This document shows, piece by piece, positions 9,659 to 19,130 of a stretch of DNA of 64,000 nucleotides. Origin of the DNA: Parasphingopyxis sp. GTDB taxonomy: Bacteria > Pseudomonadota > Alphaproteobacteria > Sphingomonadales > Sphingomonadaceae. Each line of letters begins with the position of its first letter. Within the stretch, counting starts at the first letter, position 1. The DNA is taken from contig NZ_JANQNS010000018.1 of the NCBI RefSeq assembly GCF_028279465.1, forward strand, positions 62,001 through 126,000. The letters run 5' to 3'. The notes beneath the pieces were generated by a model. The model was not told the DNA's origin and did not search any database. It worked only from the letters and a program-made list of their open reading frames with translations. The position numbers and the translations under genes are program-made.

Positions 9659-9742
9659 ATGAACGATCGCGGCATGTACCCCAGCATCGCCGCCGAGGGC
9701 CCGGTTTCGCGTACCGCTATCTATGCCGGCGAGGAACTCTGA
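9659..9742 (+). pseudogene. Short coding remnant fused to the start of the next gene
   Basis: A 27-codon frame from ATG 9659 ends with TGA whose last A is the first base of the next ATG (9742), the layout of translationally coupled genes. A stop at 9596 blocks the frame further upstream. The peptide (ending 'AIYAGEEL') is unrelated to LysR, and I do not recognise its family. It is probably the C-terminal stub of a lost gene that was once coupled to the PLP enzyme. Confidence 0.35.
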
Positions 9743-10890
9743 TGAACGTGAACGCGATCGGCGATATCGAAACACCGGCCCTGATCCTCGACCACGCCAA
9801 GCTCGCCGCCAATATCGTCCGCATGGCTGCTCGTGCGGACGAGCTCGGCGTGGCGCTTCGTCCCCATCTTAAGACTCCGAAATCCGCGCCTGTGGCGCAG
9901 ATGTTGGCAGATGCCGGAGCCAACGGTTTTTGCGTGTCGACGTTGCGCGAGGCCGAATATTTCTTCGCGGCTGATCATCACGATCTCTTCTATTGCGTTC
10001 CCTTTGCTCCGGCGAAGATGCCGCGCGCATCGGCTCTGATCGCAAAAGGATGTGCGCTGACATTGATGACCGATAGCCTCGAGGGCGCGAAAGCCTGTAT
10101 CGCCGCCGCAGAAGCTTGCAACAACGACAAGCCTGTGCCCTTTGCGCTCGAAGTCGATGTTGACGGTTATCGGTCAGGTGCCGACATGGCGGGCCTCGAA
10201 CTCATCGAGGCGGCGCGTGCCTTCGACCGGTCCACCGCTACATCTTTCGCCGGTATAATGTCGTATGGCGGTGCATCTTATGGCTGCACCCCGGCAGGCG
10301 CCGCAGCGCTCGCCGAACGGCATGTCGAAGCGCTAGCGTCGGTCGAGACTCGGCTTGCCGAGGCGGATCTCGTTTGCCCGATGGTCAGTTTTGGGTCGAC
10401 GCCCGCCATTCTTCATGCCCGGCAGCTCCCCGGCGTGACCGAGACGCGATGCGGCATCTTTATGTTTCAGGATCTGTTTCAGGCTGGAATCGGTGCGGCA
10501 AGAATCGATGATATTGCGTTGTCGGTGCTCTCCACGGTGATTGCCTGCCAGCCAAGCCACAATCGCCTGGTCATCGATGCTGGCGGGCTCGCTCTGTCAA
10601 AGGACCGCAGTACGGCCGGTCATGCCTTCGATGCAGGTTACGGCGTGGCGTGCGATGTGGGATCCGGTCGGCCGATCGGTGATCTCATTGTATCTGAAGT
10701 GAGCCAGGAGCTTGGCCTGGTAACCAGCAAGTCGGGCGCCGTCGTCGACATGGATCATTTTCGTGTCGGCACACAGCTTCGCATATTGCCTAACCATGCA
10801 GATATGACGGCAGCGGCCCATGATCGCTACCATGTGATCGGGCGCGACTCATCCGCGATCATTGTTTGGAGACGCACAAATGGTTGGTGA
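9742..10890 (+). CDS. D-threonine aldolase/D-serine dehydratase-like fold-III PLP enzyme
   Basis: 382 residues with an alanine-racemase-type N-terminal TIM barrel and a C-terminal beta domain. Lys44 in RPHLKT is the PLP lysine of the D-threonine aldolase/D-serine dehydratase family. The metal site His-x-Cys/Asp is visible as His352-Ala-Asp354, closer to D-threonine aldolase (His/Asp) than to D-serine dehydratase (His/Cys). The expected reaction is PLP- and metal-dependent cleavage of D-beta-hydroxy amino acids. It is the last gene before the tRNA and shows a 1-base overlap with the upstream remnant. The substrate is inferred from family only. Confidence 0.82.
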   Translation: MNVNAIGDIETPALILDHAKLAANIVRMAARADELGVALRPHLKTPKSAPVAQMLADAGANGFCVSTLREAEYFFAADHHDLFYCVPFAPAKMPRASALIAKGCALTLMTDSLEGAKACIAAAEACNNDKPVPFALEVDVDGYRSGADMAGLELIEAARAFDRSTATSFAGIMSYGGASYGCTPAGAAALAERHVEALASVETRLAEADLVCPMVSFGSTPAILHARQLPGVTETRCGIFMFQDLFQAGIGAARIDDIALSVLSTVIACQPSHNRLVIDAGGLALSKDRSTAGHAFDAGYGVACDVGSGRPIGDLIVSEVSQELGLVTSKSGAVVDMDHFRVGTQLRILPNHADMTAAAHDRYHVIGRDSSAIIVWRRTNGW

Positions 10891-11429
<539 letters not shown>

Positions 11430-11556
11430 GCATGAATCTGGTGCACCGGCGCCATGCGCCGGGCGGGCCGTTCGAGCGGCGCGCTCTAGCTTACCTCACA
11501 GCGCTTGCCAAGACGGTGCTTGCCACGAGAGTCGGGCGGACCTACATTATTTGGTA

Positions 11557-11940
11557 ATGGATCCCGATATCCCCTCCCCGCGTGAACGCAGCGAATTGGC
11601 CAAAGATGCACCTCCCGTCGCCCATGCATCTTTCACGATCGGCGATATCGTGAAGCATCGCATGTTCGATTTCCGCGGCGTCATCTTCGATATCGATCCG
11701 GTCTTCGCGAACAGCGAGGATTGGTATCAGGCTATCCCGGAGGATATCCGCCCCCGCAAGGATCAGCCCTTTTATCATCTGCTCGCCGAAAATGCCGAGA
11801 GCAGCTATGTCGCCTATGTCAGCCAGCAGAACCTACTGCATGACGAAAGCGACGAACCCGTCGATCATCCCGCGATATCGGGCATATTCGACGGCATCGA
11901 ACAAGGCCGCTACACGCTACGGCCCGAACACAGGCACTAA
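11557..11940 (+). CDS. hspQ: Heat-shock protein HspQ (YccV-like domain)
   Basis: 127 residues. The core (about 25-120) has the YccV/HspQ hemimethylated-DNA-binding fold: 'FxIGDIVKHRMFDFRGVIFDIDPVF', 'QPFYHLL' and 'YVAYVSQQNLL'. E. coli HspQ is a heat-inducible small protein linked to Lon proteolysis. A TTG two codons upstream (11551) is possible, but ATG at 11557 is preferred. The N-terminal 24 residues are a variable polar extension. It is monocistronic, divergent from the tRNA. Confidence 0.9.
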   Translation: MDPDIPSPRERSELAKDAPPVAHASFTIGDIVKHRMFDFRGVIFDIDPVFANSEDWYQAIPEDIRPRKDQPFYHLLAENAESSYVAYVSQQNLLHDESDEPVDHPAISGIFDGIEQGRYTLRPEHRH

Positions 11941-12007
11941 ATCCTGCCGACATGTGGAAGCGACAGGACATAATAAGATACCACATGAGCGGGAGGGGAA
12001 TTTAGTT

Positions 12008-12808
12008 TTGGCAACAGCAGCAAGAGTATCGGCGGAACCGCCACATATGGTTCCGAAGCCTTCGCGTCTTTGGACATATTCGGAGATTCATCGGGCGGTG
12101 TTCGAGATGGCGACTTTGCCGCTCTCATCGCCCTTGCTCTATTCCGCGCCACGCGGCGACGGGCATCCGGTGATGGTCTTGCCCGGTTTCATGACGAGCG
12201 ACCGGTCGACCCGGATATTGCGCCGCTATCTGACGCGGCTTGGCTATGACACCTATCGCTGGGATCTCGGCCGCAATCTCGGCCCGCGCGCGGTCGGCGT
12301 CGATGGCGAGCATCTGATCGACAAGCTCGACCAGATATATGCGGCCACGGGCCAGAAGGTCAGCCTTGTCGGCTGGAGCCTTGGCGGATCGATGTCCGCA
12401 CAGCTCGGCCAGCGGGCCCCCGACAAGGTCCGCCAGGTCATCACGCTGGGTTCGCCGCTGCGCGGGCGCGCACAATCGACGACCGTCTGGCGCGTCTACG
12501 AAGCCGCAACGGGCGAGCGGGTCAGCAGCGACAAAGTCCGCGAACAGATGGCGGAAATATCGGCGGCACCGAAAGTGCCGACCACGGCCGTCTATTCAAA
12601 GGCGGACGGGGTCGTGCCGTGGCAGAACTGCCGGGTGACCGAGAGCGATCATTCGGAAAATCTGCGCGTCTATGGCAGCCATTGCGGCCTCGGCGTCAAC
12701 GGCACGGTGCTCTATCTGATCGCCAACCGGCTGGCGCAGCCGGCCGACGAGTGGGAGCCGTTCGAGGCCAAGGGCATCGAACATGCGATTTTCCCTTCGA
12801 CGCACTAG
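12008..12808 (+). CDS. Alpha/beta hydrolase (lipase-like)
   Basis: 266 residues from TTG 12008, chosen because a GGGAGGGG Shine-Dalgarno ends about 8 bp upstream; an ATG at 12047 is the alternative. Motifs: 'VMVLPGF' oxyanion strand, nucleophile elbow GWSLGG, and a late His in 'GSHCGLG'. There is no signal peptide, so it acts in the cytoplasm. The fold is like triacylglycerol lipases and PGAP1-type esterases. It is convergent with a WS/DGAT acyltransferase 2 bp away, so a role in storage-lipid turnover is plausible but not shown. Confidence 0.8.
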   Translation: MATAARVSAEPPHMVPKPSRLWTYSEIHRAVFEMATLPLSSPLLYSAPRGDGHPVMVLPGFMTSDRSTRILRRYLTRLGYDTYRWDLGRNLGPRAVGVDGEHLIDKLDQIYAATGQKVSLVGWSLGGSMSAQLGQRAPDKVRQVITLGSPLRGRAQSTTVWRVYEAATGERVSSDKVREQMAEISAAPKVPTTAVYSKADGVVPWQNCRVTESDHSENLRVYGSHCGLGVNGTVLYLIANRLAQPADEWEPFEAKGIEHAIFPSTH

Positions 12809-12810
12809 GG

Positions 12811-14301
12811 TCAGGCCTTAGCTTTAGCCTTTTTCTTGGCCGGCTTTTTCGCGGGCGCTTTCTTGCGCGCGGGCTTGCCTTTGCGCTTGGCCATCGCCGC
12901 CTTCAATTCGTCGAAGGATTCGCGCAGCGCCGCCGCATAATTTTCCGGATCGCTGACCGCATCGCGATCGGCGGTGAAGGACAATGTCAGCGTGCCGCCC
13001 GAACTGTAGACGATGTTGATGAGACCCATACCGTCGAAAATCGGGCCGACGCCGAATTGCTCGACGAGCCGGGCGCCAGCAAAATAGATGTCCATCGGCG
13101 GGCCGGGCACATTGGTGACGACACAGTTGTATGCCGGGGCATGCGCGTTCGCGAGACCGGCCCGGGCGTATAGACGCGCGCCGAGACCCATCAGCGCGCC
13201 CGGCGTCATCCCGCTCATGCGGGAGAGGTTGCGCGCACCGATCGCGCTGGTCAGCTCTTTCGAATTCTGCGCGCGTCCATGCACATATTCGAGCCGCTCG
13301 ACCGGGTCTTCGATATGCGTGCCGAGGCCGACGATCATCGCCGACACCTGGTTGCCGAGATCCTTTTTCTCGTCCTCGGACCGGACCGAGATCGGCGCCA
13401 TCGCCGTCATATCGTCCTTCGGCAAATCGTTCTTCGACAGCAGATATTTGCGCAGCCCCCCCCCGAATACGGACAGAACGACATCATTCACGGTCGCGCC
13501 ATCCATCTCCGCCTTCACCGCTTTGATCTCATCCAGATCGAAGCGCACGCCATCGAACACGCGGTGCGAGGATACGGTCTGGTTGAACAGCGTGTTGGGC
13601 GCGGTGCCCGTCGCCGGCAGCTTGAGGTCCCGCGTCAAGAGGCCCGCGCTCGCCTTGGCGAGACCAGGAATACTGCGCGCCATGATATCGGCCATCTTGA
13701 ACGGCTGGCGTACCGCATTGATCTGCGCGCGGATCAGCAGTTCGGCATCGGCTGGCTTACTGTCGGGCCGCCAGTTCATGTCGAATTCGCGCTCTGGCAC
13801 GTCAGGCGTAACGTCATGCACCGCAGTTGTGATCTCGACGCCCGACATGCCGTCGATCGCAGCGTGATGGACCTTGGAGAGGATCGCGATACAGCCTTTG
13901 GGCAGCCCTTCGATATTGTCGAGGCCTTCAATGACCGTGAACTCCCAAAGCGGCTTGTTCAGATCGAGGGGGCGCGAATGCAGGCGGGCGGCCAGAATGC
14001 AGAGCTGCCGCCAGTCGCCGGGCTCAGGCAAGGCGATATGGCGGACATGATATTCGAGATCGAAATCGGGGTCCTCGATCCAATAGGGATGATCGAGATC
14101 GAAGGGCACGCGCACGAGACGGCGGCGGAAGGCCCAGGCCCCGTCCAGACGGCTTTCGATAAAGCTCAACACTTCCTTGAACCGCAGCTTGCCATTGGGC
14201 GATGTCGACGGATCGTATATCGCGAGCGACCCAATATGCATCGGTGTCGACGGCGTTTCCATGTAAACGAAGGCCGCGTCCATCGGGCTCAATTGCTGCA
14301 T
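12811..14301 (-). CDS. Wax ester synthase/diacylglycerol acyltransferase (WS/DGAT)
   Basis: 496 residues of the WES/DGAT family, which moves an acyl group from acyl-CoA to a fatty alcohol or diacylglycerol, giving wax ester or triacylglycerol. The active-site HHxxxDG is seen as HHAAIDG (145-151), and the family motif 'TNVPGPP' occurs in the C-terminal domain. The last about 26 residues are a Lys/Ala/Pro tail of the histone-H1 type (repeated KKAPAKK) outside the enzyme fold, similar in kind to the tail on L21 in this window. It may bind membranes or nucleic acid; that is a guess. Confidence 0.92.
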   Translation of the reverse strand: MQQLSPMDAAFVYMETPSTPMHIGSLAIYDPSTSPNGKLRFKEVLSFIESRLDGAWAFRRRLVRVPFDLDHPYWIEDPDFDLEYHVRHIALPEPGDWRQLCILAARLHSRPLDLNKPLWEFTVIEGLDNIEGLPKGCIAILSKVHHAAIDGMSGVEITTAVHDVTPDVPEREFDMNWRPDSKPADAELLIRAQINAVRQPFKMADIMARSIPGLAKASAGLLTRDLKLPATGTAPNTLFNQTVSSHRVFDGVRFDLDEIKAVKAEMDGATVNDVVLSVFGGGLRKYLLSKNDLPKDDMTAMAPISVRSEDEKKDLGNQVSAMIVGLGTHIEDPVERLEYVHGRAQNSKELTSAIGARNLSRMSGMTPGALMGLGARLYARAGLANAHAPAYNCVVTNVPGPPMDIYFAGARLVEQFGVGPIFDGMGLINIVYSSGGTLTLSFTADRDAVSDPENYAAALRESFDELKAAMAKRKGKPARKKAPAKKPAKKKAKAKA

Positions 14302-14445
14302 GACTATCTCCTCTGTACGCCCGGTTCGTCCGGATCGCTGTATCTGTTTGCGGTGACGTTACGGCAATTTGGGTATTTTTGATACCGCCGCAACTTTTAT
14401 GGGTCGTTCCTATCCCGAAACGATACAGGCGGCGAATGGTTCCGG

Positions 14446-15054
14446 TTAGCGCGGCTCGCGCCACATCGCTTCGAGCGGCGGTGCGCCGGGTGCAGGTTCG
14501 AAATGCTCCATATGGGCAAAGCCATGGCCCGCATAGAAGCTATGATTGCGGGGATTGGAGTTTTCGAGATAGGCCGGCAGCCCCGCGCGGTCGCAGGCTT
14601 CGAGCATCGGTGCAAGCAGCCGATGGCCGAGTCCGGTCCCTTGCGCCTGTGACCGAACACCGATTGTGTACAGATAGGCATGCGGCGCGTCCGGCCGTTT
14701 GCGCGTCATTTCCGCCTCGGCGGCCATCCCGCGGCGCACAGCGGCGATGCCCGCCGTCCGCGCCATGTGCCAGCCGATATCGAGCGTGCCGAACACGGAA
14801 ATGCTCTTGTTTGCATCGGGCAGCAGCCACATCGTCGCCCCGCTTTCGCCGGCGAGATGGCAGATACCGCGCTGCAGATAGAGATGGCGCGCCTGGCGGC
14901 CGAACGTGCCCGGCATTGCGCGCTTGCCGCCGAAAATCCAGCGCGACACGGGATCGTCCTGAAAGGCGTCTCCGATAATCGCGCCGAGCATGCGCCAGTC
15001 TTCGCGTTTCGCCTGACGCAGCTCTTCCGGCAGCCGGACCAACAGTTCAGCCAT
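14446..15054 (-). CDS. GNAT-family N-acetyltransferase
   Basis: 202 residues. The acetyl-CoA motif is RSQAQGTGLGHRLL (about residue 140, the R/QxxGxG/A loop) and the C-terminal 'NSNPRNHSFYAGHGF' is the usual GNAT motif B. Start ATG 15054 overlaps the upstream stop by 8 bp, so it is translationally coupled to the AlkX/YcaQ-like gene; a GTG 9 bp earlier is an alternative. Substrate unknown. Confidence 0.85.
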   Translation of the reverse strand: MAELLVRLPEELRQAKREDWRMLGAIIGDAFQDDPVSRWIFGGKRAMPGTFGRQARHLYLQRGICHLAGESGATMWLLPDANKSISVFGTLDIGWHMARTAGIAAVRRGMAAEAEMTRKRPDAPHAYLYTIGVRSQAQGTGLGHRLLAPMLEACDRAGLPAYLENSNPRNHSFYAGHGFAHMEHFEPAPGAPPLEAMWREPR

Positions 15055-16222
15055 TGCGCGCACCCTCTTCCCAAATCACCGTACGGCATCCGACGAAGCG
15101 GCCGAGCCGGTCAAGTTCGGCGTCCAGCTTATCCCATCGTGCCTGGCCCCATTTTACACACGGTTCGGGCCAGACGTTAGAGACGGTCAGCACGCCTGCC
15201 TTGCGATCGGCCTTGGCTTCGATCCGGCCGACAAAACGGTCCCTTTCGAGGATCGGCATGACATAATAGCCCCATTTGCGCTGGGCGGCGGGGACGAAAA
15301 TCTCGATCCGGAAATCGAAGCCGAACAGGCGCGCCAGCCGCTTGCGGTCGCGCACCGCCGGATCGAAGGGATTGAGGATACGCAGACGCGATGTCGGCGC
15401 GGGCAGGTTCGCCAGCCGTTCTTCGATATCGGGCGGGGCCCATGCCTTAAGCGTGGTGCGATCGGCGCAGGCGACTTCGACCTCCACAAGATCGCGGCCC
15501 CGCGCCATACGCCATGTCTTGACCTCGCCGAGCGCCGCCGCAGCCCAGAAGCGCATGACATCGCCTTCGCTGCCGAAGCCCAGCCGGTCGAGCGCGGATC
15601 GGCACAGCCAGTCGATCTGCGCTGCATCTTCTATCTCCGTCTCGCGCAGATGGTCGGGGATCACGCGTTCGCTGATATCGTAATATTTGGTGAAATTCTC
15701 GCGATGCGAGGTCGCCAGTTCGCCCGCATACCACATATGGTCGAGCGCCATTTTGTGCGGCGGGCGCGCCCACATCTCGCTGGATGGTGCCTTGGTGTCG
15801 AAGGCGTGGGTCGAGAGCGGCCCCTCTTCCGCGATCCGCGCCCGGATCGCGGCGCGGCCGTCGGCATCCAGCATGGCCCGGCTCTGCTCCCAGCGCGCGG
15901 TCTTCTCGCCGAGCCGCCGGAACTGGCGCTGCCAATAGGGGAAATGCTCGATGGGCAGCACGGAGGCGTCGTGGGTAAAATGCTCGAAGATCGCGCGATC
16001 CTCGGCGAGCAGACGGTCCAGCATCGGTTCGCGGTAATTCTGGTTGCGCGACCAGAGGATATGATGATGCGCGCGGGCGACGGCCTGGATCGTGTCGAGC
16101 TGAACGAAGCCGAGATCGCGGATGATCGCCATCACATCGAGCGAACCGGTCGGCGTCGCCGAAAGCCCTTGGGCATCGAGCCAGAGCCGGCGGGCGTCGC
16201 GGTTGGAGATTTGCAAGGCCAT
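15047..16222 (-). CDS. AlkX/YcaQ-like winged-helix DNA glycosylase
   Basis: 391 residues, HTH_42 superfamily. The QxD catalytic motif of the AlkX (YcaQ) group is visible as Gln41-Leu42-Asp43 in VQLDTI; the related AlkZ group has QxQ. E. coli YcaQ excises bulky alkylated bases and unhooks interstrand crosslinks. The start at 16222 gives the conserved MALQISN opening; the frame continues about 98 codons further upstream without support. It shares an operon with a GNAT acetyltransferase (8-bp overlap) and is divergent from the PHA synthase. Confidence 0.85.
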   Translation of the reverse strand: MALQISNRDARRLWLDAQGLSATPTGSLDVMAIIRDLGFVQLDTIQAVARAHHHILWSRNQNYREPMLDRLLAEDRAIFEHFTHDASVLPIEHFPYWQRQFRRLGEKTARWEQSRAMLDADGRAAIRARIAEEGPLSTHAFDTKAPSSEMWARPPHKMALDHMWYAGELATSHRENFTKYYDISERVIPDHLRETEIEDAAQIDWLCRSALDRLGFGSEGDVMRFWAAAALGEVKTWRMARGRDLVEVEVACADRTTLKAWAPPDIEERLANLPAPTSRLRILNPFDPAVRDRKRLARLFGFDFRIEIFVPAAQRKWGYYVMPILERDRFVGRIEAKADRKAGVLTVSNVWPEPCVKWGQARWDKLDAELDRLGRFVGCRTVIWEEGARNG

Positions 16223-16392
16223 ACGGACTATCTGCACGAAAGAGAACAAAAGGGGAAGATAGACAGGTGCGAATCTGTTCACACCGGCAGATCGCCGCGC
16301 GTTGCCAAGGTTCCCAAATCGGAACAGGCAAAATGATTGACATTCCCGCCCATCACGCGCCACGCTGAGAAGAAAAAGCCGGAGGGAAGTGA

Positions 16393-18081
16393 ATGGCGCA
16401 GGACGGACCGACGCTCGAGGGCGAACCGGAAGTAACAATGGCATTGGGGCCGCTGGTCGGCCTGGCGCGCGAGGATTTTGTCGGCGCCATCGCGATGCTG
16501 CTCCGCGAAACCGCAAGCGATCCGGGACGCGCCTTCAAACACGCCCAGAGCTTTTCCGAAGATGTCGTGCAGATCATGACCGGCAAGTCCGAACTCGCGC
16601 CCAACCCCAAGGACCGGCGCTTCATGGACCCGGCCTTCAGCTTCAACCCTTTCTACAAGGCCGGGATGCAGTATTTCCTCGCCGTCGAAAAAGGCACGAA
16701 GCGCTGGATCGAGGACCTCGAACTCGATGCGCTCGAACGCGACCGGGCGAGCTTTATTTCCCAGATCATCATCGACGCGCTGGCGCCGACCAACAGCTTC
16801 GCCCTCAATCCGATGGCGCAGAAACGGGCGATCGACAGCGGCGGCCTCTCGCTCGTGAAGGGCCTGAGAAACGCCTATGACGACATGGTCAATAACGACT
16901 TCATGGTCAGCCAGGTCGATAAGAAGCCCTTCGAACTGGGCGAGAATATCGCAACCTCGCCCGGCGCGGTCGTCTATCGCGACGAGATGTTCGAGCTGAT
17001 CCAGTATCAGCCAAGCACCGAAGAAGTATATGAGATTCCGCAGCTGACTATCCCGCCCCAGATCAACAAAATGTATATCAACGACCTCTCGCCCGAAAAG
17101 AGCGTGGTGAAATTCCAGGTCGATAACGGCATCCAGACTTTCGTCATCAGCTGGCGCAATCCCAGCGAGAATATGGGCGTGTGGGGCATGGACGAATATG
17201 TCGATGCCTGTGTCCGCGCGCTCGATGCCGTGCAGGAGATTACCGGATCGGACACGGTCAACGTGTCGGGCGGCTGTTCGGGCGGGCAGACCATGTCGGT
17301 GCTGCTTTCCAAGCTCGCCGCGGAAAAGGACGACCGGATCGGCGCGGCGACGATGATGGTCTGCGTGCTCGAGCCCAAGCCCGGCGATACCGAGGCCAGC
17401 TCGCTGATCTCGGAAAACGGGATCGCGCTCGCCAAACAGCGTGCCAAGCGCCAGGGCGTGATCGAAGCGAGTTCGCTGGCGCGCGGCTTTGCCTGGCTGC
17501 GGCCGAACGACCTCATCTGGAACTATGTCATCAACAATTATCTGATGGGCGAGGACCCGCCGGCGTTCGACGTATTGTTCTGGAATGCCGATGCAACGAA
17601 CCTGTCGGCGACGCTGATGGGCGACTTCCTCGATCTGTTCGAGGCCAATGCCTATGCCGAACCGGGCACCTTCGACATTGCCGGCCACTCACTCGATCTG
17701 ACGAATGTCAAAAGCGACATGTTCATCCTCGGCGGCGTGACCGACCATATCACGCCATGGCGCGCCTGTTATCGCTCGACGCAATTGTTCGGATCGAAAA
17801 ATGTAGAGTTCGTGCTGTCGCAATCGGGCCATATGCAGGCGATCCTCAACCCGCCCGGCAACCCGAAGGCCAAATATTTCAAATCGAAGAAGAAAACCAA
17901 GCCGCCCGCATCCGTCGAAAAGTGGATGGAAGACACCGAGGAAGTGCAGAACAGCTGGTGGCCCTATTGGATGGAGTGGCTCCAGAGCCGGTCCGGCGAG
18001 GAAAAGCCGGCACCGGCCAAACTCGGCAGCAAGGCGAACAAGCCCAGCGACCCCGCGCCAGGGACATATGTGCTGGAATGA
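16393..18081 (+). CDS. phaC: Poly(R)-hydroxyalkanoate synthase (PhaC-like)
   Basis: 562 residues. The lipase-like box GxCxGG of PHA synthases is seen as GGCSGG with nucleophile Cys295; the other triad members are Asp451 in TDHITPW and His480 in SGHMQ. It polymerises (R)-3-hydroxyacyl-CoA into storage granules in the cytoplasm. The length and 'NPxFNPFYKAGMQYFLA' N-domain fit class I/II synthases, although the N-terminal part is divergent. It is followed by a folded repeat and a PhaZ-type depolymerase, supporting a PHA turnover unit. Confidence 0.85.
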   Translation: MAQDGPTLEGEPEVTMALGPLVGLAREDFVGAIAMLLRETASDPGRAFKHAQSFSEDVVQIMTGKSELAPNPKDRRFMDPAFSFNPFYKAGMQYFLAVEKGTKRWIEDLELDALERDRASFISQIIIDALAPTNSFALNPMAQKRAIDSGGLSLVKGLRNAYDDMVNNDFMVSQVDKKPFELGENIATSPGAVVYRDEMFELIQYQPSTEEVYEIPQLTIPPQINKMYINDLSPEKSVVKFQVDNGIQTFVISWRNPSENMGVWGMDEYVDACVRALDAVQEITGSDTVNVSGGCSGGQTMSVLLSKLAAEKDDRIGAATMMVCVLEPKPGDTEASSLISENGIALAKQRAKRQGVIEASSLARGFAWLRPNDLIWNYVINNYLMGEDPPAFDVLFWNADATNLSATLMGDFLDLFEANAYAEPGTFDIAGHSLDLTNVKSDMFILGGVTDHITPWRACYRSTQLFGSKNVEFVLSQSGHMQAILNPPGNPKAKYFKSKKKTKPPASVEKWMEDTEEVQNSWWPYWMEWLQSRSGEEKPAPAKLGSKANKPSDPAPGTYVLE

Positions 18082-18086
18082 TCAAA

Positions 18087-18252
18087 CCCTCTCCCCTTGT
18101 GGGAGAGGGATGCGCGGTCTTAGCGAGGAACGAGCTTAGACCAAGCTGGGTGAGGGGTAGCCCGTTTTCCGATAGGCCTTAACCCCTCATCCAACTCCGC
18201 CTAGCGAGACACGCTCGCAAGGCTCCATATCCTTCTCCCACAAGGGGAGAAG
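18087..18252. repeat. Folded intergenic repeat (A), phaC-phaZ spacer
   Basis: The ends form an inverted repeat (CTCTCCCCTTGTGGGAGAGG at 18089 against a near-complement at about 18231-18252), each end itself a small hairpin. An inner pair, TGAGGGGTA and a TTAACCCCTCA arm, gives a long cruciform-like fold. The same outer sequence recurs at 19131-19311 on the other side of phaZ. It resembles REP/MITE-like elements common between genes of sphingomonads and may act as a transcript barrier. Confidence 0.7.
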
Positions 18253-18272
18253 AAATACGTAGAAAGTCATTC

Positions 18273-19121
18273 ATGTCCCAATCGCCCCATATGGAAGCCC
18301 CGGTCTACACCCTTGAAACAGTAGCCGGACGTCAGTTGCAGGTCGCCTATTGGCGCTATTCGGGGCCGCCCAACGGCAAGCCGCCTTTGCTGTTCTTCAA
18401 CGGGATCGGTGCCAATACCGAAGTCGCTTCGCCGCTGCCGACGATGCTCGACGATCGCGATTTCATTACCTTCGACATGCCCGGGGTTGGAGAATCCCCG
18501 GACCCGGCGATCCCTTATAACCCGTTCATCATGTCCTGGATCACCAGTGAGTTGCTCGATCGTTACGAGATGCCGATCGTCGATGTGATGGGCGTGAGCT
18601 GGGGCGGCGGCATGGCCCAGCATTTCGCGCTTCAGCATGGCAACCGCACGAACCGGCTGATCCTTGTCGCAACGACCGCCGGCATGGTGATGGTGCCTGG
18701 CAAATTCTCCGCGCTGTCGAAAATGGTCGATCCGCGCCGCTATATCGATCCCAAGTTCATGGAGACGCATTTCGAGACGCTGTACGGCGGCTCGACCGAG
18801 GGGTCGGACGGCCATATCCACCGGATCAAACCGCCGTCAAAGATCGGTTATTTCTACCAGCTTTTCGCGATGCTGGGCTGGACGAGCGCGCCCGCCCTGC
18901 CTTTCCTGCGCAAACCGACGCTGATCCTCACGGGCGATCGCGATCCGATCGTCCAGCCGATCAACGGGCAGATCCTCAATATGCTGATCCCGGGCAGCGA
19001 GCTTGTCGTTATCGAAGATGGCGGGCATCTGTTCATGCTGAGCCACGCGCAGGAATTTATCGATCTCGTCCGCGAATTTCTCGACCGCGATCAGATTGAG
19101 GAAAGTGCCGAAGCGGCGTGA
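18273..19121 (+). CDS. phaZ: Intracellular medium-chain PHA depolymerase (PhaZ-like alpha/beta hydrolase)
   Basis: 282 residues. The order of motifs follows Pseudomonas PhaZ closely: 'LLFFNGIGAN', 'FDMPGVGES', nucleophile Ser109 in GVSWGG, 'ATTAGMVMVPGK', 'PRRYIDP', 'GYFYQLFAMLGWTS', 'GDRDP' (acid) and 'DGGHLF' (His). PhaZ releases hydroxy acids from stored polymer in the cytoplasm. It sits next to phaC but is separated by a folded repeat, and another copy of that repeat follows it. Confidence 0.85.
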   Translation: MSQSPHMEAPVYTLETVAGRQLQVAYWRYSGPPNGKPPLLFFNGIGANTEVASPLPTMLDDRDFITFDMPGVGESPDPAIPYNPFIMSWITSELLDRYEMPIVDVMGVSWGGGMAQHFALQHGNRTNRLILVATTAGMVMVPGKFSALSKMVDPRRYIDPKFMETHFETLYGGSTEGSDGHIHRIKPPSKIGYFYQLFAMLGWTSAPALPFLRKPTLILTGDRDPIVQPINGQILNMLIPGSELVVIEDGGHLFMLSHAQEFIDLVREFLDRDQIEESAEAA

Positions 19122-19130
19122 GCAGAAATT

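Noticed and set aside
13279-14382. 367-codon frame opposite the WS/DGAT gene
   Set aside because: The minus strand carries the HHAAIDG enzyme; the plus frame has no domain signal.
16279-17688. 469-codon frame opposite phaC
   Set aside because: Antisense shadow of the PHA synthase, no recognisable fold.
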